A DNA stretch of 64,000 nucleotides, from contig NZ_MDEQ02000001.1 in the NCBI RefSeq assembly GCF_001883705.2, positions 248,001 to 312,000 on the forward strand, in the 5' to 3' direction. Positions 12,316-21,036 of this stretch are shown here, one piece after another. Each line of letters begins with the position of its first letter. The first letter of the stretch is position 1. The DNA is from Burkholderia catarinensis (lineage in GTDB: Bacteria > Pseudomonadota > Gammaproteobacteria > Burkholderiales > Burkholderiaceae). The notes under the pieces are model-generated. The model saw nothing but the letters and a program-made list of their open reading frames with translations, was not told the origin of the DNA and ran no database searches. The translations under genes and the position numbers were made by a program.

Positions 12316-13209
12316 TCAGACCGATGCCGCAATCGTCTCCCGTAACCACCGATGCGCCGGATCGCGGTGCACGCGTTCGTGCCACAGCATCGACATCTCG
12401 TAGCCGGGCACGTCGACGGGCGCTTCCACCACGCGCAGCGCGGGTACGTCGCGCACCAGCCGCTCGGGCAGCATCGCGACGAGATCGGTGCTGGCGACGG
12501 CCGACATCACGAACAGGAAATGCGGCACGGACAGCACGACGCGCCGCGCGGCGCCCGCCTTCGCGAGCGCTTCGTCCGTCACGCCGAAGAAGCCGCCGCC
12601 GTCGGGCGACACGATCACATGTTCGAGCGTGCCGAACTGCGCGAGCGTGGGGCGCCGCTTCAGCTTCGGGTGACCGGCGCGGCCGATGAGCACGTATCGC
12701 TCGACGAACAGCGGCAGGCGCCGCATGCCTGCCGGCGAACCCTCGGTCGTGTGGAATGCCAGGTCGATGCCGTTTCGTTCGGCATCCTGCTCGATGCGCG
12801 GCGGCACGAGTTCGACCACGGCGAGCCGCGTACCGGGAGCGGCCGAACGCAGTGCGTTCAGCGCGGGCAGCACGATCGTCGATTCGCCGTAGTCGGTTGC
12901 GGCCACGCGCCATGTGTTCGTCGCGATGGCGGGATCGAACGGCGTGGCGGGGATCACCGCGCGTTCGACCGCGTCGAGCGCGGCCCGCAGCGGCTCGCGC
13001 AGCGCTTCCGCGCGCGCGGTCGGCCGCATCCCGCGCGGCCCCGGCAGCAGCAGCGGATCGCCGAACAGGTCGCGCAGCTTCTGCAACTGCACGCTGACCG
13101 ACGGCTGCGACATGTTCAGTTTTTCGGCCGTGCGCGTGACGTTGTGCTCGGCGAGCAGCATGTCCAGCGTCACGAGCAGGTTCAGGTCGAGTCGTCTGAG
13201 ATTGTTCAT
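12316..13209 (-). CDS. LysR-family transcriptional regulator
   Basis: A 297-residue LTTR of the NodD/NahR-like group, with N-terminal LRRLDLNLLVTLDMLLAEHNVTRTAE and the HTH LNMSQPSVSVQLQKLRDLFGDPLL. The C-terminal effector domain contains the DLAFHTTEG segment. It is divergent from the quinone reductase gene across an 86-bp AT-richer spacer that should hold both promoters, which makes that gene its likely target. No ribosome-site or length anomalies. Confidence 0.9.
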   Translation of the reverse strand: MNNLRRLDLNLLVTLDMLLAEHNVTRTAEKLNMSQPSVSVQLQKLRDLFGDPLLLPGPRGMRPTARAEALREPLRAALDAVERAVIPATPFDPAIATNTWRVAATDYGESTIVLPALNALRSAAPGTRLAVVELVPPRIEQDAERNGIDLAFHTTEGSPAGMRRLPLFVERYVLIGRAGHPKLKRRPTLAQFGTLEHVIVSPDGGGFFGVTDEALAKAGAARRVVLSVPHFLFVMSAVASTDLVAMLPERLVRDVPALRVVEAPVDVPGYEMSMLWHERVHRDPAHRWLRETIAASV

Positions 13210-13295
13210 GGCTATAACTGGAATATCAGGAATTCATTTCAAATATACCTTTGGCCGCGGCATCCTGCAGTCATTCAATCAACGGAGTGACGAAT

Positions 13296-14081
13296 ATGAA
13301 TGTGCTGATCGTTTATGCCCATCCCGAACCGCGTTCGCTGAACGGTGCGCTGCGCGACTTTGCCGTCGGGCATCTCGAGGCGGCCGGCCACACGGTGCAG
13401 GTGACCGACCTGTATGCGATGAACTGGAAGGCGGCGTTCGATGCGAACGATGTGGCCGAGCGTGTGCCGGACGCGCGCTTCGATCCGTCGCTCGATTCGA
13501 AGCGCGCGTTCGCGACGGGTACGCAGCGCGAAGACATCGCGCGCGAGCAGGACAAGCTGAAGTGGGCCGACGCGGTGATCCTGCAGTTTCCGCTGTGGTG
13601 GTTCTCGATGCCGGCGATCATGAAGGGCTGGGTCGAGCGCGTGTATGCGTATGGCTTTGCGTATGGGGTCGGCGAGCATTCCGATACGCACTGGGGCAAT
13701 CGCTATGGCGAAGGCTCGCTGGCCGGCAAGCGGGCGATGGTGATCGTCACGGCGGGCGGGTGGGAATCGCACTACAGCCCGCGCGGCATCAACGGACCGA
13801 TCGACGACGTGCTGTTCCCGATCCAGCACGGCATTCTTTATTACCCGGGGTTCGACGTGTTGCCGCCGTTCGTGATCTATCGGACGGGCAGGATGAACGA
13901 AGCGCGCTTCGACGAAACGCGCGCGGCGCTCGGCAAGTGTCTCGACGAGCTGTGGACCGCGCAGCCGATTCCGTTCCGGCGGCAGAATGCGGGCGACTAT
14001 GACATTCCGGCGCTGACGCTGAAGACGGAGATCGCGCCGGGGACGGTGGGATTTGCCGCGCATCTGGCGTGCGAGCAATGA
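13296..14081 (+). CDS. NAD(P)H:quinone oxidoreductase, flavodoxin-like fold
   Basis: A 261-residue NQO1/MdaB-family flavoprotein that would reduce quinones by two electrons, bypassing semiquinone radicals. Family marks are the N-terminal MNVLIVYAHPEPRSLNGAL, the FMN/substrate region FPLWWFSMPAIMKGWVERV, and VIVTAGGWESHYSPRGI. ATG 13296 has GGAG about 9 nt upstream. The gene is divergent from the LysR gene, a common arrangement for inducible quinone reductases. Confidence 0.92.
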   Translation: MNVLIVYAHPEPRSLNGALRDFAVGHLEAAGHTVQVTDLYAMNWKAAFDANDVAERVPDARFDPSLDSKRAFATGTQREDIAREQDKLKWADAVILQFPLWWFSMPAIMKGWVERVYAYGFAYGVGEHSDTHWGNRYGEGSLAGKRAMVIVTAGGWESHYSPRGINGPIDDVLFPIQHGILYYPGFDVLPPFVIYRTGRMNEARFDETRAALGKCLDELWTAQPIPFRRQNAGDYDIPALTLKTEIAPGTVGFAAHLACEQ

Positions 14082-14135
14082 TCGTCGGCGCATCGTCGTG
14101 ATGCGTGCCGATACCTGAACGCGGCGCTGCAAAAT

Positions 14136-14176
14136 GACAAGGGCGACCGGCGAGAAGATCGCCGGCCGCCCTTGTC
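14136..14176. terminator. Bidirectional hairpin between convergent genes
   Basis: The arms GACAAGGGCG-CCGGCGA pair with TCGCCGG-CGCCCTTGTC across a 5-nt loop with one mismatch, giving a long stem midway between the quinone reductase (ends 14081) and catC (ends 14220). On the minus strand the stem is followed by ATTTTGC, so it serves catC best; the plus side has no T run. Confidence 0.65.
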
Positions 14177-14219
14177 GTGCATCTCGCGGCCGTTTGGTAA
14201 CGGCGCGCTTCACCTTCAT

Positions 14220-14510
14220 TTACCGATCGTCTTCCCGCACCGAAGACGGATGCCGGCACAGCGCCCGCACTTCCATCTCCATATACGGAAACAACGGCAA
14301 CTGGCTCAGCAAATCATGCAGCTGCTGCACGCTCTCGACATCGAAAATGCTGACGTTCGCATACTGCCCCGCGATCCGCCACAGATGCCGCCAGATCCCT
14401 TCGTTCATCAGGCGCTGGCACATCGCCTTTTCTTCCGCCTTCAGCGTCGCCGCCTTGACGGGATCCATGTCCGTCGGCAGACGGACGGTCATTTCCACAT
14501 GAAACAGCAT
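14220..14510 (-). CDS. catC: Muconolactone delta-isomerase
   Basis: A 96-residue enzyme that isomerises muconolactone to beta-ketoadipate enol-lactone. The family pattern is clear: MLFHVEMTVRLP at the start, then EKAMCQRLMNEGIWRHLWRI and LPLFPYMEMEVRAL. It forms a decameric ferredoxin-like barrel in characterised members. It lies 43 bp after catA on the same strand, last of the catB-catA-catC cluster. A hairpin terminator follows about 45 bp downstream. Confidence 0.96.
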   Translation of the reverse strand: MLFHVEMTVRLPTDMDPVKAATLKAEEKAMCQRLMNEGIWRHLWRIAGQYANVSIFDVESVQQLHDLLSQLPLFPYMEMEVRALCRHPSSVREDDR

Positions 14511-14553
14511 CCTGTACTCCTTGCGTTATCGATTCGTCGAACGGGAAGGCCGC

Positions 14554-15456
14554 TCACGCTTGCGCGCGGGCCCGCTCGACTTCGCTTCCCGGCACGTCCT
14601 GCTTTTCCTTGAGCAGCGAGAAATCGAAGTCGATCAGCGCGAACTGGCCGTCGACACCATACGGCTTGCCTTCCGCGCCTTCGGCCTGCTTGACCGCTGG
14701 GATCAGCCCGTCGCGCGTCGCGAAGGCGAAGTCGTCCCACAGATGCGGATCGCCTTCGATGTTGATCTGCGTCGTCAGCTTACGATAACCGTCCGCCGAA
14801 ACGAAGAAGTGAATGTGCGCGGGGCGATGGCCGTGACGGCCGAGCTGGTCGAGCAACTGCTCGGTCTTGCTGCCGGGCGGCACGCTGTAGCCGACCGGCA
14901 GCACGCTGCGGAAGCTGTAGCGGCCTTCGGCATCGGTGCGGATCGAGCGGCGCAGGTTGAACGCGGGCTGCGACTGATCGAAGTACGAGTAATTGCCGAG
15001 ATGGTTCGCGTGCCACACCTCGACCAGCGCGTTCGCGATCGGCGCACCATCGTTGCCGAGCACCTGGCCGCGCATGATGAGCGTCTGACCCGGATCGTTG
15101 CCGTCGTCGAGACGCGCATGGCCGACCGATTCCGGCGCACCGGCGACGTACAGCGGCCCTTCGATCGTGCGCGGCGTGCCGCCCTGGATGCCGGCCTTTT
15201 CCTCGGCCTCGTCCATCCGCACGTCGAGGAAGCGCTCGAGGCCGAGACCCGCGGCGATCAGCCCGAATTCCCGGCCGGCTTCGTTCAGGTAGTTGAGGGC
15301 CGTCCAGAACTCGCTCGGCTGCACGTCGAAATCCTCGATCGTGTAGCAGATGTCCTTCACGATCCGGTTGACGATCGCGCGCACGCGCGGGTTGCCGGGC
15401 TTTTCCGCGGCGTCGTCGAAGGTCTTCAGCAGGGCGTCGATGGCTTGCTTGTTCAT
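14554..15456 (-). CDS. catA: Catechol 1,2-dioxygenase
   Basis: A 300-residue intradiol dioxygenase that opens catechol to cis,cis-muconate with non-haem Fe(III). The N-terminal helical linker domain (residues 1-95) is followed by the catalytic beta-sandwich. The Fe ligands are visible as Tyr in GNYSYFD (about 160), Tyr in PVGYSVP (about 195), and the two His of HRPAHIHFF (about 219-223). It lies 31 bp downstream of catB in the cat operon. It consumes the catechol made by the anthranilate dioxygenase at 18927-22246. Confidence 0.97.
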   Translation of the reverse strand: MNKQAIDALLKTFDDAAEKPGNPRVRAIVNRIVKDICYTIEDFDVQPSEFWTALNYLNEAGREFGLIAAGLGLERFLDVRMDEAEEKAGIQGGTPRTIEGPLYVAGAPESVGHARLDDGNDPGQTLIMRGQVLGNDGAPIANALVEVWHANHLGNYSYFDQSQPAFNLRRSIRTDAEGRYSFRSVLPVGYSVPPGSKTEQLLDQLGRHGHRPAHIHFFVSADGYRKLTTQINIEGDPHLWDDFAFATRDGLIPAVKQAEGAEGKPYGVDGQFALIDFDFSLLKEKQDVPGSEVERARAQA

Positions 15457-15487
15457 CTGTGTCTCCGGTTTCGGTTGTCGTGTGGGG

Positions 15488-16621
15488 TCAGCGGGCGTCG
15501 CGTCGCATCCGCTCGATGCGGGCCCAGTCGAAGGTGATGCCGAGGCCGGGCGTCGCCGGCAGGTGCAGCTTGAAATCCTGGTAGCGCAGCGGCTCGACGA
15601 GGATTTCCTCGGTGAGCAGCAGCGGGCCGAACAGCTCGGTGCCCCATTTCAGCGAGTCGAACGTGCTGAACAGTTGCGCGGACGCCATCGTGCCGGCCGC
15701 GCCTTCGAGCATCGTGCCGCCGTACAGTTCGATGCCGGCCGCCGCCGCGATCGACGCGACGCTCGCCGCGCCCTGCAGGCCGCCCGATTGCGCGATCTTC
15801 ACCGCGAACACGTCGGCCGCGCGGTCCTGCGCGAGCGCGAACGCATCGACGGGGCCGTGCAGCGCCTCGTCGGCCATGATCGGCACCTGTGCGAGTTGCG
15901 TGAGGCGTTTCAGCCCCGCGCGATTGGTCGCGGCGATCGGCTGCTCGACAAGGCTCACGCCGGCTTCCGCGAGCCGTGCGCCGGCCCAGATCGCATCGGT
16001 TTCGCTCCATGCCTGGTTCACGTCGACGCGCACGTCGCCGCGCTCGCCGAGCGCGCGCTTGATCGCAACCACGTGCGCGACGTCGTCGGCGACCGCGTTC
16101 GAACCGATCTTCAGCTTGAACGCGCGATGGCGGCGCGCGTCGAGCATCGCCTCGGCTTCCGCGATGTCGCGCTGCGTGTCGCCGCTCGCGAGTGTCCAGG
16201 CGACGTCCACCGCATCGGTCCTGCGGCCGCCGAACAGCTCGGACAGCGGCACGCCGAGGCGGCGCGCCTGCGCGTCGAACAGCGCGGTCTCGATCGCGCA
16301 CTTCGCGAAGCGGTTGCCCTGGAACAGCTTGCGCGCGCGTGCCAGCGCGGCGCCCGGGCGTGTGGCGTCCATGCCCTGCAGCAGCGGCGCGAAGTAGGTG
16401 TCGATGTTGACCTTGATGCTTTCGGGGCTCTCCTCGCCGTACGCGAGACCGCCGATGGTCGTCGCCTCGCCGACGCCTTCGATACCGTCCGTGCATCGAA
16501 TACGGACCAGCACGAGGGTCTGGCAATTCATCGTGGCGACCGACAATTTGTGGGGCCTGATCGTCGGCACGTCGACGAGCAGCGTCTCGATGCGTTCGAT
16601 GGTGGCGGCAGTTGCTATCAT
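15488..16621 (-). CDS. catB: Muconate cycloisomerase
   Basis: A 377-residue enolase-superfamily enzyme that converts cis,cis-muconate to muconolactone. Visible parts are the N-terminal capping domain, the LKIG lysine segment (catalytic Lys in AFKLKIG near residue 169), the metal-binding DVNQAW, EQPI and ADEAL acids in order, and a second Lys in FAVKIAQSGG. The start at 16621 is fixed by a perfect AGGAGG 8 nt upstream; a longer reading from 16696 would overrun the promoter. First gene of the cat cluster, divergent from catR. Confidence 0.96.
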   Translation of the reverse strand: MIATAATIERIETLLVDVPTIRPHKLSVATMNCQTLVLVRIRCTDGIEGVGEATTIGGLAYGEESPESIKVNIDTYFAPLLQGMDATRPGAALARARKLFQGNRFAKCAIETALFDAQARRLGVPLSELFGGRRTDAVDVAWTLASGDTQRDIAEAEAMLDARRHRAFKLKIGSNAVADDVAHVVAIKRALGERGDVRVDVNQAWSETDAIWAGARLAEAGVSLVEQPIAATNRAGLKRLTQLAQVPIMADEALHGPVDAFALAQDRAADVFAVKIAQSGGLQGAASVASIAAAAGIELYGGTMLEGAAGTMASAQLFSTFDSLKWGTELFGPLLLTEEILVEPLRYQDFKLHLPATPGLGITFDWARIERMRRDAR

Positions 16622-16694
16622 GCGATTCCTCCTGTTGGTGCACATGGTAGGAATTCCGGCCCCGCGTCGTCCAACACTCTTTCCGACTACTTCC

Positions 16695-16709
16695 ATACCT
16701 TTGAGGCAT
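16695..16709. promoter_or_regulatory. Candidate CatR binding site between catB and catR
   Basis: ATAC-N7-GCAT, one mismatch from the ATAC-N7-GTAT consensus bound by CatR/BenM-type LysR proteins, and fitting the general T-N11-A rule. It lies 74 bp upstream of the catB start and ends only 4 bp before the catR start codon, as expected for activation of catB and autorepression of catR. Confidence 0.6.
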
Positions 16710-16712
16710 GAA

Positions 16713-17603
16713 ATGGAATTGCGTCAGCTCCGCTACTTCATCGCCGTCGCCGAGGAAATGAACATCACGCGGGCGGCGGAGCGGCTGCACATGACGCAGC
16801 CGCCGCTGAGCCGCCAGGTCCAGGCGATCGAGGACGAGATCGGGCTGCCGCTGTTCGAGCGCGGTGCGCGACCGCTGAAACTGACCGATGCCGGGCGGGT
16901 GTTCTATGCACAGGCGAAGCGCCTCGTCGATCAGGCCGACGAGCTCGGCCCGCTGACGCGGCGGCTCGCGCAGCTGTCGGAACGGATCGTGATCGGTTTC
17001 GTGCCGTCGACGCTGTACGGCGCGCTGCCGGACGTGATCCGCGCGTTTCGCGAGGCGCAGCCGGACGTCGAGCTGTCGCTGATCGAAATGTTCACGCTCG
17101 AACAGCTCGGCGCGTTGAAGGGCGGGCGGATCGACGTGGGGTTCGGCCGCCTGCGTTTCGATGACGACCAACTGGTGCGCGAGGCGCTGATCGAGGAAAA
17201 GCTGATCGCGGCGCTGCCGGTCGGGCATCCGCTCGCCGATCCCGACCGGCCGCTCGCGCTCGCGGATATCGCGAACGAGACGCTGATCGTCTATCCGAGC
17301 ACGCCGCGGCCGAGCTTCGCCGATCAGCAGCTATCCGCGCTGCGCGACGGCGCGCTGGTGCCGGCGGCCGTTCATGAGGTGCGCGAGCTGCAGACGGCGC
17401 TCGGGCTCGTCGCCGCGCAGGTGGGCGTGTCGCTGGTGCCGGAGAGCGTGGAGGGCGTGCGTGTGAAGGGGGTCGTCTACCGGCGGCTGCCGGAGCCGGC
17501 CGCGACGTCGCCGATCATCATGAGCCGCCGGCTGCACGGCGAGAGCGCCGCCACGGCCGCGTTCTGCGCGATTGCGCGGGAAATGATCGTGCCGGCGGCG
17601 TAA
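16713..17603 (+). CDS. catR: LysR-family activator of the catechol genes
   Basis: A 296-residue LTTR of the CatR/BenM/ClcR group. It opens MELRQLRYFIAVAEEMNITRAAE, with HTH LHMTQPPLSRQVQAIEDEIGL and the FVPSTLYGALPDVIRAFR effector-domain start common to these muconate sensors. It is divergent from catB with a CatR-type site in the spacer. In known systems cis,cis-muconate is the co-inducer. ATG 16713 is used because an ATG at 16708 is out of frame. Confidence 0.92.
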   Translation: MELRQLRYFIAVAEEMNITRAAERLHMTQPPLSRQVQAIEDEIGLPLFERGARPLKLTDAGRVFYAQAKRLVDQADELGPLTRRLAQLSERIVIGFVPSTLYGALPDVIRAFREAQPDVELSLIEMFTLEQLGALKGGRIDVGFGRLRFDDDQLVREALIEEKLIAALPVGHPLADPDRPLALADIANETLIVYPSTPRPSFADQQLSALRDGALVPAAVHEVRELQTALGLVAAQVGVSLVPESVEGVRVKGVVYRRLPEPAATSPIIMSRRLHGESAATAAFCAIAREMIVPAA

Positions 17604-17753
17604 CGATCGTCCTTACGCTATGAATTGCAACTAACGGCGTGTTTCAGCGTGCGCGGGTGAATTCGGAGAGGGCAGCCCGATGCGATGCCGTGCCGGCTCA
17701 TGTCACAGCCGGCCGGCAAATCGTCGCGCGGTGCGCAAGCATGGCGACAACGG

Positions 17754-18713
17754 TTACCGCTTCCCGTCGAGCGTCTCCGACGGCGACTCGCCAAACTTTT
17801 CCCGGTACGCGATCGCGAACCGGCCGAGGTGCGTAAACCCGCAATCGAGCGCGACATCGGCGATCCGCCGGGCGGACGCCGTGCCGCGCAGCAGCTCGCG
17901 CGCATGGTCGAGCCGCGTCGCACGCAGGTACTGCATCGGGCTCATCCCGCGAAACTGCAGGAAGGCGTCGCGCAGCGTCCGTTCCGGCACGTTGGCGGCC
18001 TGGACGATATCGGCGAGCTGCAGCGGCTGCGTGTAGTGCGCGTTCACGAACTCCTGCGCGCGCCGCACGAAGCCCGGCGCCGGGTCGCGGTGCGACGCAT
18101 GCAGCACGGACGGCGGATGGCCTTCGATCAGCAGGTCGATCAGCAGGTGCTCGAGCTGCGAGCCGACGCGCGGGTTCGCGTTCGCGCGTTCGAGCAGTTC
18201 GGGCGAGCGTGCGACGAACATCAATTGCTGGCGCCACGCGGCGAGCGCGGCGTCGCTGATGTGCAGCACGGGATCGAGCATCGCGCGCGGGTCGCCGGTC
18301 AGCGAGCCGACGGTCGCCGCGTCGATGCGCAGCACGAACTGCTCGCAATCGGCGGACAGCACCGCGTCGAAGCGCTCGCCGGGCGCGCACAGCACGCCGG
18401 TCTGGCCGTCGACGCCGAGCTGGCGCCCCATCGCGCGCACCTCGGCCTGGCCGGACAGGCAGAACATCAGCAGGTAATAGCCGTCGACCGCGTCGACCTG
18501 CACGCGCATCGCGTCGCCGAATGCGATCGTGCCGATCCCGAGCCCGCCGAGCTTGACGAAATCCATGTGCGACGCACCCTGCACGCGGCCGTTCGGCAGC
18601 AGCGCATGCGGCTGCATCACGCGCGAGATCCGCTCGCGCGTCTCGTCGAGATCGCGGGATTCGAACAGCCGGTGCGCGCGCAGCGCGACCGGCTCGAACG
18701 ACGTTGGGGACAT
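17754..18713 (-). CDS. andR: AraC/XylS-family regulator of anthranilate dioxygenase
   Basis: A 319-residue AraC/XylS protein. The N-terminal part has the AraC_binding_2 style ([22 protein letters not shown]). The C-terminal double HTH is [21 protein letters not shown] and [29 protein letters not shown]. It is divergent from andAc over a 213-bp region, the arrangement described for AndR in Burkholderia cepacia DBO1, where anthranilate is the inducer. The assignment is by context plus family; close relatives such as BenR look similar. Confidence 0.85.
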   Translation of the reverse strand: MSPTSFEPVALRAHRLFESRDLDETRERISRVMQPHALLPNGRVQGASHMDFVKLGGLGIGTIAFGDAMRVQVDAVDGYYLLMFCLSGQAEVRAMGRQLGVDGQTGVLCAPGERFDAVLSADCEQFVLRIDAATVGSLTGDPRAMLDPVLHISDAALAAWRQQLMFVARSPELLERANANPRVGSQLEHLLIDLLIEGHPPSVLHASHRDPAPGFVRRAQEFVNAHYTQPLQLADIVQAANVPERTLRDAFLQFRGMSPMQYLRATRLDHARELLRGTASARRIADVALDCGFTHLGRFAIAYREKFGESPSETLDGKR

Positions 18714-18926
18714 GGGCCTCAGCCTTTGTATGAGCGACGCGCGCTTCGATCCGACGAATGGGTCGCGATCGTGCGCCGGGACGCGTGTGCCGCCATGCTA
18801 GCGCAGAAATCCGCCGAAAGTGGATATTGCGCCGCCGCAATCGCACTTTCCGGATAGACGGCGAATATTAGCTTTTCAAAAATGGGCTCCATGCATTCAA
18901 CGAAACGGATGGACAAGGAGTCCGAC

Positions 18927-20198
18927 ATGGAGCAGACAGAATCGCCCGTCGTATTCGCCGCGCGCGGCGACGCATCCGACGTGACCTTTCCGCACGACGA
19001 CGGCTCGCGCGTGCCGTACAAGGTGTTCAGCTCGCGCGCGGTCTACGATCGCGAGCAGGAGCGCATCTTCCGCGGGCCGACATGGAACTTCGTCGCGCTG
19101 GAAGCGGAAATCCCGAACGCCGGCGACTTCAAGAGCACGTTCGTCGGCGATACGCCGGTGGTCGTCACGCGCACCGAGGACGGCACGCTGTCCGCGTGGG
19201 TGAACCGCTGCGCGCACCGCGGCGCACAGGTGTGCCGCAAGTCGCGCGGCAACGCGAGTTCGCACACGTGCGTGTATCACCAGTGGAGCTTCGACAACCA
19301 GGGCAACCTGCTCGGCGTGCCGTTCCGGCGCGGCCAGAAGGGGATGTCCGGGATGCCGGCCGACTTCGACCCGAAGCAGCACGGGCTGCGCAAGCTGCGC
19401 GTCGACAGCTACCGCGGGCTCGTGTTCGCGACCTTCAGCGACGACGTGATGCCGCTGCCCGACTATCTCGGCGAGCAGATGCGCCCGTGGATCGACCGGA
19501 TCTTCCACAAGCCGATCGAGTATCTCGGCTGCACGCGCCAGTATTCGAAGTCGAACTGGAAGTTGTACATGGAGAACGTGAAGGACCCGTATCACGCGAG
19601 CATGCTGCACCTGTTCCATACGACCTTCAACATCTTCCGCGTCGGGATGAAGGCGCGCTCGATTCCGGATGCGAACCACGGGCTGCACAGCATCATCACG
19701 GTGACGAAGACGGGCGACGACACGTCGGCCGCGTACAAGCAGCAGAACATCCGTTCGTTCGACGAGGGCTTCCACCTCGAGGACGAATCGATCCTCGATC
19801 TCGTGTCGGAATACGACGAGGACTGCACGAACCATATCCAGCCGATCTTCCCGCAGCTCGTGATCCAGCAGATCCACAACACGCTGGTTGCGCGGCAGAT
19901 CCTGCCGAAGGGCCCCGACAACTTCGAGCTGATCTTCCACTTCTTCGGCTACGTGGACGACACGCCGGAACTGCGCGCGCTGCGCATCAAGCAGGCGAAC
20001 CTCGTCGGGCCGGCCGGCTACATCTCGATGGAGGACACGGAGGCGACCGAGCTCGTGCAGCGCGGCACGGTGCGCGACGGCGATGCGACGTCGGTGATCG
20101 AGATGTCGCGCGGCAATCCGGACCAGCAGGACACGGTGATCACCGAAAGCCTGATCCGCAAGTTCTGGGTCGGCTACCAGAAGCTGATGGGCTATTGA
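18927..20198 (+). CDS. andAc: Anthranilate 1,2-dioxygenase, oxygenase large subunit
   Basis: A 423-residue Rieske oxygenase alpha subunit. The Rieske ligands are in CAHRGAQVC and CVYHQW (about residues 93-116). The mononuclear Fe site is around ENVKDPYHASMLHLFH (about 215-230), with the bridging Asp. ATG 18927 has AAGGAG 6 nt upstream and gives the length of DBO1 AndAc; three upstream in-frame ATGs (18882, 18891, 18909) lack a good site. With the small subunit it converts anthranilate to catechol, releasing CO2 and ammonia, and feeds the cat genes next door. Confidence 0.95.
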   Translation: MEQTESPVVFAARGDASDVTFPHDDGSRVPYKVFSSRAVYDREQERIFRGPTWNFVALEAEIPNAGDFKSTFVGDTPVVVTRTEDGTLSAWVNRCAHRGAQVCRKSRGNASSHTCVYHQWSFDNQGNLLGVPFRRGQKGMSGMPADFDPKQHGLRKLRVDSYRGLVFATFSDDVMPLPDYLGEQMRPWIDRIFHKPIEYLGCTRQYSKSNWKLYMENVKDPYHASMLHLFHTTFNIFRVGMKARSIPDANHGLHSIITVTKTGDDTSAAYKQQNIRSFDEGFHLEDESILDLVSEYDEDCTNHIQPIFPQLVIQQIHNTLVARQILPKGPDNFELIFHFFGYVDDTPELRALRIKQANLVGPAGYISMEDTEATELVQRGTVRDGDATSVIEMSRGNPDQQDTVITESLIRKFWVGYQKLMGY

Positions 20199-20212
20199 AG
20201 CGGGAGCGCGAA

Positions 20213-20689
20213 ATGACGGAAGACATGAAGACGTGGTTCGAGATTTACATGCTCCAGAACCGCTATATCGGGCACCTCGACAACGACCGGCTCGAACACT
20301 GGCCGGAAATGTTCACCGAGGACTGCACGTACGAAATCGTGCCGAAGGAGAACGCGGATCTCGGGCTGCCGGTCGGGATCGTCCACTGCACGAACCAGCG
20401 GATGCTGCGCGATCGCGTGGTGTCGCTGCGGCACGCGAACATCTTCGAGGAGCACACGTACCGGCACATGACGTCGGGTCTGACGATCATCGCGGAGCGC
20501 GACGGCGAGATCGACACCGAGAGCAACTACGTCGTCGTGCAGACGCGCAGCAACGGCGAATCGAATGTGTACCAGGCCGGCAAGTATTACGACACGGTCG
20601 TGCGCACGCCCGACGGGCTGCGATACAAGACCAAGCGGGTGATCTACGACACGTCGCGCGTGCAGACGCTGCTTGCCACCCCGATCTGA
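20213..20689 (+). CDS. andAd: Anthranilate 1,2-dioxygenase, oxygenase small subunit
   Basis: A 158-residue beta subunit of an aromatic-ring hydroxylating dioxygenase (NTF2-like cone fold), with WFEIYMLQNRYIGHLDNDRLEHW at the start and the conserved MLRDRVVSLRHANIFEEHTYRH segment. It lies 14 bp after andAc. This subunit stabilises the alpha3beta3 hexamer and carries no metal site. Operon order Ac-Ad-Ab-Aa matches the cluster described from B. cepacia DBO1. Confidence 0.95.
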   Translation: MTEDMKTWFEIYMLQNRYIGHLDNDRLEHWPEMFTEDCTYEIVPKENADLGLPVGIVHCTNQRMLRDRVVSLRHANIFEEHTYRHMTSGLTIIAERDGEIDTESNYVVVQTRSNGESNVYQAGKYYDTVVRTPDGLRYKTKRVIYDTSRVQTLLATPI

Positions 20690-20709
20690 CGCAGAAGCAA
20701 GGAAAAGAC

Positions 20710-21036
20710 ATGACCGAAGCAACGCTGGCCGAGTGGCATTCGCTCGGCGCTTTCGACGAATTCTCCGAAGACGAACCGGCGGCGCGCGTCGCCGGCCAGA
20801 AGCCGATTGCCGTGTTCCGGATCGGCGACGAACTGTTCGCGATGCACGACCTCTGCACGCACGGCCATGCGCGGCTGTCCGAAGGCTATGTGGAGGACGG
20901 CTGCGTCGAATGCCCGCTGCACCAGGGGCTGATCGACATCCGCACCGGCGCGCCGAAATGCGCGCCGATCACCGAGCCGGTGCGGGTCTATCCGATCCGG
21001 ATCGTCGACGGGCAGGTGGAAGTCAATGTCGGCTGA
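20710..21036 (+). CDS. andAb: Anthranilate dioxygenase Rieske ferredoxin
   Basis: A 108-residue Rieske ferredoxin that passes electrons from the reductase to the oxygenase. The 2Fe-2S ligands are seen in CTHGHARLSEG (Cys-X-His) and VECPLHQG (Cys-X2-His). ATG 20710 has an AAGGAAAAG-type site. The end overlaps the reductase gene by 11 bp, indicating coupled translation. Confidence 0.95.
   Translation: MTEATLAEWHSLGAFDEFSEDEPAARVAGQKPIAVFRIGDELFAMHDLCTHGHARLSEGYVEDGCVECPLHQGLIDIRTGAPKCAPITEPVRVYPIRIVDGQVEVNVG

Noticed and set aside
15453..17228. Minus-strand frame joining the catB and catR region
   Set aside because: It crosses the catB-catR promoter and has Arg/Gln/His-rich composition; the real products are in another frame.
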